In this document: one piece after another, positions 56,866 through 64,000 of the stretch
How positions within the stretch are numbered: position 1 is the stretch's first letter
Layout of the letters: every line of letters starts with the position of its first letter
NCBI RefSeq assembly: GCF_040239565.1
Contig: NZ_JBEHWS010000010.1
Span: 88,676 to 152,675, forward strand
Source of the DNA: Fulvimarina sp040239565
GTDB lineage: Bacteria > Pseudomonadota > Alphaproteobacteria > Rhizobiales > Rhizobiaceae
Reading direction: 5' to 3'
Length of the DNA: 64,000 bases
Translations under genes and position numbers: made by a program
The notes under the pieces: model-generated
What the model was told of the DNA's origin: nothing
The model's input: the letters and a program-made list of their open reading frames with translations, nothing else
Database searches by the model: none

Positions 56866-58772
56866 CTGAATTTATCCGCCTCTTCGAAGCGAAAGAGAAG
56901 TCGATTGCGCTTCGTGAGACTTGCCTAGCGATCCGGAATGGCAAAACCCATGATCACTGTTTCAATGTCGATCCGAATGAGTTTGAGAAAATTCCAGGCA
57001 CACCCTTTGCTTATTGGGTGAGCCAGTCGGTCCGAAACACCTTTGGCACATATCCAAAGTTCGAGTCCGAAGGGCGAGCAGTTCGAGTAGGGCTTCAGAC
57101 CTCTGATGACTTTCGGTTCGTAAGAGCCTGGTGGGAGACCCTGGCTGTAAATCGCGACATGACCGAGAAGCGCTGGTTCCCCTTTGCGAAGGGGGGAAGC
57201 CACTCACCATTCTACTCTGATCTATACCTCGGAGTTAATTGGTATAAAAACGGACGAGAAATGAAAGCATGGGCCGACCCACTGTACGGAAACTCCGGTT
57301 GGTCGCGCATTATCAAAAGCACCGAGTTCTACTTTCGACCAGGCATCACTTGGCCATTACGCGCCAGCAGGTTCTCTCCGCAAGCTATGCCGAGAGGATG
57401 CATATTCTCGGTTCGGGGATACTCCGCATTCCCAATAGAGGGAGAGGAAGCCGCGACTTTGGCAATTTTCAACAGCTTGGCTTTTGACTATATTTACAAG
57501 ACAGCTCTTGGGCGGTTTGGATACCCAGAGTTTATTGTTGGCATACTACAAGTAATGCCCTGGTCGAAGCCCGATCCACGCCTTGCAGTAAGGCTCGGCT
57601 CGCTCGCCAACGGTAGCTGGTCACGGAAACGAAACCTAGACTCGACCGTCGAAACATCTCATGCGTTTCTCCTGCCGCATGCCCTGCGTCAGCGACTTGG
57701 AGACTATGATCCAACATCCATTCAAGCTGAACTGGCCGCAATTCAGGCGGAGATAGAAGAAATCGCGTTTGATCTCTATGGATTCAGCGACGCAGACCGC
57801 GCAGCAGCTCATGGGTCATCTGGTGCGATGGACGACGATGACGGGGTTGAGGAAGCGCGCGAAAGCGAAGACGACGACGGCGCCGAAGCGGTCGACCAGA
57901 CTGACGGTCTGCTCAGCTGGGCCGTTGGCGTCGCCTTTGGCCGTTTCGACTGGCGCTTGGCCACCGGCGAGCGCGCAGCGCCGCCCGAGCCAGACCCCTT
58001 TGACCCGTTGCCCGCCAAAAGCCCAGGCATGCTGCCCGACGGCGCCGCGCCGTTCCATGTTCACAGTGGCATCTTGGTGGACGACCAGGGCCACCCTCAT
58101 GACCTGCCCCGGTTGATCGAAGAAGTCCTCGCCCGCGTCCAGGCGGATGTGCCGGGCGACGTGCGCCGCTGGCTGCAGCGCGACTTCTTCCCCCTGCACC
58201 TGAAGCAATACAGCAAGAGCCGCCGCAAGGCCCCGATCTACTGGCCGCTCTCGACCACCTCAGGCAGCTACACGCTGTGGCTCTACTACCCCAGCCTGAC
58301 CAGCCAGACGCTCTACTCCGCCGTCAACGACTTCGTGGAGCCAAAGCTGAAGCAGGTCAGCCGTGATACCGCCACGCTGCGTGACAAGGGCGCCGCCCGC
58401 TCTCGCGAAGACGAGAAGGCGTTCGAGGCACTCCAGACCCTCGAGCTGGAGCTGATCGAGCTGCGCGACACCCTGCTGCTGATCGCCCCGAGCTATCGCC
58501 CGAACCATGACGACGGCGTCCAGATCACCGCCGCCCCCCTGTGGCAGCTGTTCCGCCACAAGCCCTGGCAGAAGATCCTGAAGGACACCTGGGCAAAGTT
58601 GGAAAAGGGCGACTACGACTGGGCCCACCTGGCCATGGCCTACTGGCCGGACCGCGTGCGCGAGAAGTGCAAGACAGACAAGTCGCTCGCCATCGCCCAC
58701 GACCTGGAGCACCTTTTCGTGGAGCCGGAAGCCCAGCCGAAGAAGGCCCGCAAGAAGCGGGGTGACGCATGA
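56862..58772 (+). CDS. pglX: PglX C-terminal half (target recognition)
   Basis: A 636-residue protein without methyltransferase motifs. Its start (KIPGTPFAYWVSQSVRN at about 42) matches the part of PglX that directly follows the catalytic core, so it is the specificity half. The first 300 residues are the variable target-recognition zone. An acidic linker (about 323-348) follows, then a conserved end (YWPLSTTSGSYTLWLYYPS, and AYWPDRVREKCKTDKSLA). The ATG overlaps the stop of the first half, and AGAAGG at 56852-56857 can serve as ribosome-binding site. The two proteins may assemble into one enzyme, or the split may be a frameshift mutation. A sequencing error is also possible. Confidence 0.85.
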   Translation: MTEFIRLFEAKEKSIALRETCLAIRNGKTHDHCFNVDPNEFEKIPGTPFAYWVSQSVRNTFGTYPKFESEGRAVRVGLQTSDDFRFVRAWWETLAVNRDMTEKRWFPFAKGGSHSPFYSDLYLGVNWYKNGREMKAWADPLYGNSGWSRIIKSTEFYFRPGITWPLRASRFSPQAMPRGCIFSVRGYSAFPIEGEEAATLAIFNSLAFDYIYKTALGRFGYPEFIVGILQVMPWSKPDPRLAVRLGSLANGSWSRKRNLDSTVETSHAFLLPHALRQRLGDYDPTSIQAELAAIQAEIEEIAFDLYGFSDADRAAAHGSSGAMDDDDGVEEARESEDDDGAEAVDQTDGLLSWAVGVAFGRFDWRLATGERAAPPEPDPFDPLPAKSPGMLPDGAAPFHVHSGILVDDQGHPHDLPRLIEEVLARVQADVPGDVRRWLQRDFFPLHLKQYSKSRRKAPIYWPLSTTSGSYTLWLYYPSLTSQTLYSAVNDFVEPKLKQVSRDTATLRDKGAARSREDEKAFEALQTLELELIELRDTLLLIAPSYRPNHDDGVQITAAPLWQLFRHKPWQKILKDTWAKLEKGDYDWAHLAMAYWPDRVREKCKTDKSLAIAHDLEHLFVEPEAQPKKARKKRGDA

Positions 58773-61297
58773 GCATCGCTGCCTTCATCCGCGACACGAT
58801 CCTACGCCCCCGCTTGCTCGAGGCAGGCTGCATGGTCGTGTATGATCCAGACCGTCGCTATCAGGCAATTTGCGCCAGCCTTGAGGACGAGCGGGTCCGG
58901 GTGGTCGACGCATCGGAGAGTAGCATCGAGAGCCGACTTGCGGCCATCGAAGCCCTGCGTGAAGTAGGCCGACCAAAGAGCGATCTTGACGCTGTTCTCA
59001 TCTACGTGCCCAAAAAGCGGTCGGAGACCGAGGAGGACCAACAGGTCGATCCGTTCACGATCTATGCCGCCAGCGGCGCAGTGTTTCCGCGGGATGACGG
59101 CGACGATTATCAGAGCCTGTGCCTGCGCGCGAAGCCCGATCATTCGACCGAAGTCCGGCGTGTGTTCGCCGGTTCGCCCTCGGGCCCTGCCTTCTCGGTC
59201 ATCGATGCGATTGGCGGAGGCGCCAGCTGGCCGCAGTTGCGCGCCGCCCTGAAGGTGGAATCCGGACGGGAAATTCTCGGTGCTTTGCTCTCCCCTAGTG
59301 CCGCGCAGGCCGAAGCGCTAAAGGCGCAGGAAGGATGGAGCGATGAAGCCCGCGAGTTTCTGAGAGCGACGCTGGACTTGAGCCTCAGGACCAGGGGCAA
59401 GACCTGGAACGCCATTGCGGACGAACTTTGGCGCTATGTGCTTTTCAGCGAGTTCGCTTTCGACCTACCTGTGCCGCTGCCAGAAGCCCTGTTGGGCGTA
59501 CCCCGCGCGCCCGATGAAGCGCGGCCGATCGTCGAAGATGTTTGTGACCGCCTGCGCAGCTCACCCGACAGCCGCACCGCCTACATCGAACGGGCTGAAA
59601 CGATCGAAAGCGACCTCGATTTGCCCAGCCTTTGTCAGGCGATCGACGATCTGGGCGAACGAGACACTTTCCCGTTCGAGGAGCGGACGTTCCTCAAGAC
59701 GGCGATTAAAGGCATCACGACGAACGACACTGACGCAACCCGCAAAGTGTTGGCACGTCAACGGAACTCGATATGGCTCGGCAAAGGGGAAAGCCGGACC
59801 CAGTGGGAGCTCGTGCGCGCCGGCCTAAGCCTTGTGGAAGCCTGTGAAGACCACGACAGGCAGCTGCCCGACCATGCGCGGTCACAGGCCAACCTCATCG
59901 ACTACTATCTAGGCAGTCTGCGTGAGGTCGATCGCCTTCAGCGCGAATTCGAGCAGGCGGTCGGAGACTTTGTGGACGCCCATGGCCTTATGCAGGAGGT
60001 GATTGACCAGGCGCGCGCGCGTTATCGACGGCTTTGCGAGAAGGTTCAATCCACCTTCATGAAGCACCTGGAAACGGTCGGTTGGCCACCCCAGGGGCGG
60101 CTGGCGAATGCCGACGTCTTCGATCAGCTGGTTGCGGGTCGCCTCAAGGAGAGCGGGCGAAAGGTGGCATATCTGATGGTCGATGCGCTGCGATACGAGC
60201 TTGGCGTGGCGCTGGAGAAGATGCTGGGCGAGGACGGGCCAGTAGAGTTGCAGGCCGCCTACGCGCAACTGCCGACGATCACGCTGGTCGGGATGGCGAG
60301 TCTTCTCCCCGGCGCTCGATCGGCGCTGTCACTCAGCATCGAGGCTGGCGACCTGGTCCCGAAGCTGGGAGATGTTCGCGTCAGCAATGTCCCCCAACGT
60401 ATGGATGTTCTGAGAAAGCGGCTGGGCGATCGCTTTCACGAGATGCCACTGAGCGATTTCGTCCGCGGCAAGCCAAAGATCTCCGAAACAGTCGATCTTC
60501 TCGTGCTGCGCTCGACAGAGATCGACAGCCAGCTCGAAAACAACCCGGAGACCACCCTGGGTCTGATTCCGGGGACTTTGAAGCTTATTCGCGTGGCGCT
60601 GCATAAACTCCGTGGAATGGGGTTCAACGAGGCAGTCATCGTGACCGACCACGGCTTCTTCTTGAATGCGCAGGCCGAAGCCGGTGACGTGAGCGTCAAA
60701 CCTCAGGGCAACTGGCTGATCAATGCCCACGATCGCATGATGCTCGGTGACGGAAACGCGGATACCCACAATGCGGTCATGAGCGCGGAAAAGCTTGGCA
60801 TGCGTGGGGACGCTGCGCGTGTGGCGCTACCGCGAAGCATGGCGCCTTACCGCGCAGGACATCTCTATTTTCATGGCGGCGCCTCACTTGTTGAGGCAGT
60901 CGTACCCGTTTTGGTCGCGCGCCTAGATGCTGGAGAGAATGCCGTTACCGGGAAGATGACCGTAGAGCTTTCTTACAGGAAAGGCGCCAAACGCATCACG
61001 ACGCGCCTACCCGTGATCGATATTCAGGTCCGGTCAGACGATATGTTCTCACAAGGAGTGGCGGTCGAGGTGCTTATCGAGGCGCAGGATGCCAAAGGCA
61101 ATGTCGTAGGTGAGCCTCGGCCAGGTGCAGATGTGAACCCAGCCACCCGCACCCTTTCTCTCATGCCTGGACAGACCAAGCAGATCGCCCTGCGCATGGA
61201 TCCTGATTTCGAAGGGAAGTTTTCCGTCAAGGCGCTTAATCCCACAACTCTCGCGAGCTTCAGTGCCCTCGCGCTAGAAACGGACTACACAGTATGA
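58769..61297 (+). CDS. pglZ: BREX phosphatase-like protein PglZ
   Basis: An 842-residue protein with an alkaline-phosphatase-fold PglZ domain. Metal-binding residues are visible: D472 in MVDALRYELG, and D627/H628 in VTDHGFFLN. The N-terminal 350 residues are a family-specific region. The C-terminus (about 720-840) looks beta-rich. PglZ is required for BREX defence, and its purified relatives act as nucleases or phosphatases. It starts inside the pglX TGA (ATGA at 58769). Whether it is the type A or type B subfamily I cannot tell by eye. Confidence 0.92.
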   Translation: MSIAAFIRDTILRPRLLEAGCMVVYDPDRRYQAICASLEDERVRVVDASESSIESRLAAIEALREVGRPKSDLDAVLIYVPKKRSETEEDQQVDPFTIYAASGAVFPRDDGDDYQSLCLRAKPDHSTEVRRVFAGSPSGPAFSVIDAIGGGASWPQLRAALKVESGREILGALLSPSAAQAEALKAQEGWSDEAREFLRATLDLSLRTRGKTWNAIADELWRYVLFSEFAFDLPVPLPEALLGVPRAPDEARPIVEDVCDRLRSSPDSRTAYIERAETIESDLDLPSLCQAIDDLGERDTFPFEERTFLKTAIKGITTNDTDATRKVLARQRNSIWLGKGESRTQWELVRAGLSLVEACEDHDRQLPDHARSQANLIDYYLGSLREVDRLQREFEQAVGDFVDAHGLMQEVIDQARARYRRLCEKVQSTFMKHLETVGWPPQGRLANADVFDQLVAGRLKESGRKVAYLMVDALRYELGVALEKMLGEDGPVELQAAYAQLPTITLVGMASLLPGARSALSLSIEAGDLVPKLGDVRVSNVPQRMDVLRKRLGDRFHEMPLSDFVRGKPKISETVDLLVLRSTEIDSQLENNPETTLGLIPGTLKLIRVALHKLRGMGFNEAVIVTDHGFFLNAQAEAGDVSVKPQGNWLINAHDRMMLGDGNADTHNAVMSAEKLGMRGDAARVALPRSMAPYRAGHLYFHGGASLVEAVVPVLVARLDAGENAVTGKMTVELSYRKGAKRITTRLPVIDIQVRSDDMFSQGVAVEVLIEAQDAKGNVVGEPRPGADVNPATRTLSLMPGQTKQIALRMDPDFEGKFSVKALNPTTLASFSALALETDYTV

Positions 61298-63402
61298 GCG
61301 TACTTGATGCACTTGATCTGCAACTTACTTCGACCTTTGAAGGCAAGGTCGTCCGCAAGGATCTTTTGCATCGAATTAAAAAGGGAACGAATGTTCCGAC
61401 GTTTGTGTTGGAGTTTTTGCTTGCCCGCTTCTGTGCCAGTGATGATCCGGCCGAGATTCAAGCAGGCATGGAAGCCGTCCTTGCGACGCTGCAAGACAAC
61501 TACGTGCGTCCCGACGAGGCGAATGCGGCTCAGTCGAAGGTCGCGACCAAGGGCAAGCACAGATTCATCGACAAAGTGCATGTGCGATATGTCGAGAAAG
61601 AGAAGCGCCACTGGGCGTCGCTTGAGAACTTCAACTCTCAGCGCATAGCAGTCGGTGAGAAGTTCTATCGCGACAACGACCGCCTTCTGGAGGGTGGGAT
61701 TTGGGCGGAAGTTACACTCGCCCACAACGCGATCGAGGAAGACGACTACGCCTTCTACATCGAAGAACTTCGCCCAATCCAGCTATCACGCTTCAATTTT
61801 GACCAGTATGTAGACGGCCGCAAAGCCTTCTCACGAGAAGAGTGGCTCGATACTATCATGCGTTCGGTTGGGCTAGAGCCAGGCAAGCTCTCAGAGCGGG
61901 TGAAGTTGCACTATGTTGCTCGCCTAGCACCACTGGTCGAGCCGAATTACAACTATATCGAACTTGGCCCCCGAGGAACCGGGAAGTCGTATTTTTTTAG
62001 CGAGTTCTCGCCGTACGCCACTCTAATTTCAGGAGGTCAAGCCACGAAGGCAACACTGTTCTACAACAACGCGCGGAGGAAGGTTGGCCTCGTTGGCTAT
62101 TGGGATACCGTAGCGTTCGACGAGGTGGGGGGGATCAAGATTCGCGATCCTGACACCATCCAGATCATGAAAGACTTTATGGCCAACGGGCGCTTCTCGC
62201 GTGGGGCCGAGGTAATCGCTGACGCTAGCTTGAGTTTCGTCGGCAACATCGACCTTTCAGTGCAGCAGGTCGTTAATTCTACCGAGTACGATCTTTTCCA
62301 GCCGCTTCCCCCGGAATTTGATCTTGCAGTGATGGATCGTTTTGCCGCCTACATCCCTGGCTGGGAAATGCCGAAAAACAGTAGCGAGTTCCTCACGAAC
62401 CGTTACGGCTTCATTACCGATTACCTTGCGGAGGCCTTCCACTATCAGTTCAAGCACACGAACAGATATGAAGAGGTCAATCGTCGGATCAAGCTCGGAA
62501 GAGCAGTCGAAGGGCGAGACGAAAAGGGCATCAAAAAGACGGTAGCAGCATTTCTCAAAATTCTTCATCCAGACGGAGCTGCTACTGACGAGCAATTTGA
62601 GGAATACGTTGCGTATGCCGTCGAATGTCGGCGCCGCGTTAAAGAACAGATGAATAAGCGCAAGCCAGATGATGAATTTGCGCTGATAAACCTGTCTTAT
62701 CACGCGAAGAGCGGGGATGAAGTCGTCGTTTTCTGTCCAGAGTCAAAGGATGCGATTGCGACCCAACAGCCGGCTCGTCGTCCTCTCAATGAAGAAAAGA
62801 CAGTTAGCGAGGCCGCTTCAGAAGCTGATGTCGTCGACACGACCGAACCGGAGAAACCAGTCGGCACTATCAAACCGTCTTTGGACCGTAGTGCTATAGA
62901 ATTAAGGCCTGCTACATCAGATCTTGAAGAAAAGCATTTTAGGATTCTTTATGGTGACACCGGCCACAGCTATGAGTCGATTATGGGGTCCTATCTGCGT
63001 GGCGCTAAGGCGGTAGTCATAGAGGACCCCTATATTCGCTTGCCTCACCAAATCCAGAACTTCGTCCGTTTTTGTGAAACCTGCCTAAAGGCAAGCACAA
63101 TCAAGGCAATACAGCTTATCACAGGTTATGACGATAAGACGCAGTTTGCAGAAATTTCCGAGAAACTCGAAGACCTTAAGCAGAGTTTGCTGGAGATGGA
63201 TATTGTGCTCGACGTGAAACTGAACCCGAATATGCACGATCGTGAAATTCGTATTGACAATGGCTGGGTGATCAAAATCGGTCGAGGTCTTGATTTCTAT
63301 CAGAGGCCCGGCAGCTGGTTTGAGATCGGCGCCAATGATCTCAGCCTGCGGAAGTGTTTGGAGACGAAAGTCGACATCTTCAAGACAGATGGCATCGGAT
63401 AA
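61294..63402 (+). CDS. brxL: BrxL-like AAA+ protein with MITD1-type C-terminal domain
   Basis: A 702-residue protein. The N-terminal part (FEGKVVRKDLLHRIKKGTNV) and the AAA+ core are BrxL: Walker A GPRGTGKS at 225-232, Walker B VAFDEVGG at 273-280, and FDLAVMDRFAAYIPGW at about 342-357. After a linker (480-545), the C-terminus (545-698) has EDPYIRLPHQIQNFVRF at 577-593 and MHDREIRIDNGWVIKIGRG at 647-665. This resembles the MITD1 C-terminal phospholipase D-like domain. The Ser-Lys site of a Lon protease is not visible. It starts inside the pglZ stop (ATGA) and ends the operon, 15 bases from the convergent spanin gene. Confidence 0.88.
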   Translation: MSVLDALDLQLTSTFEGKVVRKDLLHRIKKGTNVPTFVLEFLLARFCASDDPAEIQAGMEAVLATLQDNYVRPDEANAAQSKVATKGKHRFIDKVHVRYVEKEKRHWASLENFNSQRIAVGEKFYRDNDRLLEGGIWAEVTLAHNAIEEDDYAFYIEELRPIQLSRFNFDQYVDGRKAFSREEWLDTIMRSVGLEPGKLSERVKLHYVARLAPLVEPNYNYIELGPRGTGKSYFFSEFSPYATLISGGQATKATLFYNNARRKVGLVGYWDTVAFDEVGGIKIRDPDTIQIMKDFMANGRFSRGAEVIADASLSFVGNIDLSVQQVVNSTEYDLFQPLPPEFDLAVMDRFAAYIPGWEMPKNSSEFLTNRYGFITDYLAEAFHYQFKHTNRYEEVNRRIKLGRAVEGRDEKGIKKTVAAFLKILHPDGAATDEQFEEYVAYAVECRRRVKEQMNKRKPDDEFALINLSYHAKSGDEVVVFCPESKDAIATQQPARRPLNEEKTVSEAASEADVVDTTEPEKPVGTIKPSLDRSAIELRPATSDLEEKHFRILYGDTGHSYESIMGSYLRGAKAVVIEDPYIRLPHQIQNFVRFCETCLKASTIKAIQLITGYDDKTQFAEISEKLEDLKQSLLEMDIVLDVKLNPNMHDREIRIDNGWVIKIGRGLDFYQRPGSWFEIGANDLSLRKCLETKVDIFKTDGIG

Positions 63403-63416
63403 TCTTTCGCCAAAAT

Positions 63417-63644
63417 TCAGCGGCACGCCCGAGCCTGGTCCCGGATGACGCTGTAATTGGCCAGCATCTCCGCGATCGCGGAGTCCTCCGGCAGCAGATC
63501 GAGCTCGTCGGCGGCGCGCGCCTGGAACTCGCGGCTATACTCAACAACCGGCGGGCAGACGGTGGCCATGCGAAGTTCAGAAGTGGCCGTCGCGCATGCG
63601 GCCAGCAAGCTCATCCCGATCCCGAGGACGGCGAGCCGCGGCAT
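63417..63644 (-). CDS. Rz1-like outer-membrane spanin lipoprotein
   Basis: A 75-residue lipoprotein: signal sequence with lipobox MSLLAACATA, then a short mature part ending YSVIRDQARACR. It begins inside the upstream membrane gene in another frame, the nested arrangement of phage Rz/Rz1 spanin genes. Together the pair would fuse inner and outer membranes during phage lysis. I chose ATG 63644 (MPRLAVLG). It is probably a prophage remnant. Confidence 0.6.
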   Translation of the reverse strand: MPRLAVLGIGMSLLAACATATSELRMATVCPPVVEYSREFQARAADELDLLPEDSAIAEMLANYSVIRDQARACR

Positions 63645-63834
63645 CGAGCATCTGGCGCTGGACGTCATTGGTCTTCTCCGAGGTTTCAAGGCGTTCGGCG
63701 AGGCGTCCCGCTCGCTCGCCGGACCGCCGAAGCGAAAGCAGGAACAGGAGCACGGCGGGGACGATGGCCACGTATCGCAGCACCGTGCGCGCCCATGCCG
63801 ATCCGGCGAGCGCGGCAATGAATCCGCCGATCAT
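63577..63834 (-). CDS. Rz-like inner-membrane spanin
   Basis: An 85-residue protein with one N-terminal membrane helix (about 3-30, including VLRYVAIVPAVLLFLLSL), followed by a charged helical, coiled-coil-like part. Size and layout fit an inner-membrane spanin. The Rz1-like frame is nested in its 3' half. I chose ATG 63834 (MIGGFIAALAG). The IS element appears to begin about nine bases upstream of this start, so any upstream lysis genes (holin, endolysin) have been separated from it. Confidence 0.55.
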   Translation of the reverse strand: MIGGFIAALAGSAWARTVLRYVAIVPAVLLFLLSLRRSGERAGRLAERLETSEKTNDVQRQMLDAAARRPRDRDELAGRMRDGHF

Positions 63835-63843
63835 CGTTGCCCC

Positions 63844-64000
63844 TGACCTGCCACTGAGTTTTTCCTCCACGTTGGATTAGAGTCCGTTCCCCATTGAGGA
63901 CGGACGACATGAAGCGAAAGCGTTTTTCTGAAGAACAGATCATCGGCGTTTTGAAGGAGCAGGAGGCTGGGGCGAAGAGCGCCGATATCGCCCGCAAACA
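63844..64000 (+). mobile_element. IS3-family insertion sequence, left end (truncated by window)
   Basis: The right edge of the window enters an IS3-family element. Its first gene starts at 63909. The left terminus is placed at the TGACCTGCC near 63844, because IS3 ends begin with TG and the spanin gene keeps its start and ribosome-binding site up to there. The right end lies outside the window, so the repeat and target duplication cannot be checked. Confidence 0.5.
63909..64000 (+). CDS. IS3-family transposase OrfA, 5' part
   Basis: The first 30 codons read MKRKRFSEEQIIGVLKEQEA, the standard start of the helix-turn-helix OrfA protein of IS3 elements (IS407-like group). In these elements OrfA and OrfB are joined by programmed frameshifting to make the transposase. 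The rest is beyond the window. Confidence 0.85.
   Translation, partial: MKRKRFSEEQIIGVLKEQEAGAKSADIARK

Noticed and set aside
56845..56870. Programmed -1 frameshift joining the pglX halves
   Set aside because: No slippery heptamer is present at GAGAAGGCAGCATGA. Stop-start coupling or mutation explains the overlap better.

Overview
The window looks like a chromosomal segment of a Hyphomicrobiales (Rhizobiales) alphaproteobacterium. The evidence is GC-rich codon use, the divK-pleD pair next to a DUF3572 gene, a 440-residue ProS, an RNase J/birA/nuo string, a GTTC-N7-GTTC type LexA box between ssb and uvrA, and DUF1467, DUF1476 and PHA synthase genes. The genus cannot be fixed from this sequence alone; an Aurantimonas-like lineage would be my guess.

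Layout. 1-960 holds a decayed gene. 966-5136 has the cell-cycle regulators pleD and divK (minus strand), divergent from a coupled DUF3572, HAD-like and dinB operon. 5152-12355 (minus) carries dnaE, a 28-codon small gene, lolD, lolC/E and proS. 12356-12840 is non-coding but has a strong plus-strand terminator and a candidate small RNA. 12841-29168 (minus) is one long respiratory string: nuoE, F, G, H, a small membrane gene, I, J, K, L, M, N, then birA, RNase J, methylmalonyl-CoA epimerase and a DUF1467 gene. nuoA-D are not beside it. 29428-33510 has a secreted protein, ssb and divergent uvrA. 33539-39238 holds a methyltransferase, a C40 peptidase, leucyl aminopeptidase, a TPR lipoprotein, a small hydrolase, an aldolase and a DUF1476 gene. 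39568-41749 is purC-purS-purQ plus a lipoprotein. 41756-47409 has homoserine dehydrogenase, an aminotransferase, a lipoprotein, PHA synthase and a small secreted protein.

The accessory part is 47410-64000. After about 1 kb of apparently non-coding sequence comes a complete, tightly coupled BREX phage-defence operon: a BrxR-type WYL regulator with a palindrome in its promoter, an unlisted 36-codon ORF, brxE, brxA, brxB, brxC, pglX in two overlapping reading frames, pglZ and brxL. The set mixes a type-6 marker (brxE) with the type-1 ending (brxL). BrxL keeps its AAA+ core, but its C-terminus resembles the MITD1 C-terminal phospholipase D-like domain rather than a Lon protease. The specificity part of PglX has markedly lower GC than its flanks, which suggests cassette exchange. 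The island ends against a phage-type Rz/Rz1 spanin pair and the start of an IS3-family element that runs off the window.

The BREX genes should work as one unit. PglX methylates host DNA, BrxB, BrxC and PglZ assist methylation and restriction, BrxL acts on invading DNA, and BrxR controls expression. All functional statements for this locus rest on family resemblance recognised by eye; no database search was run.
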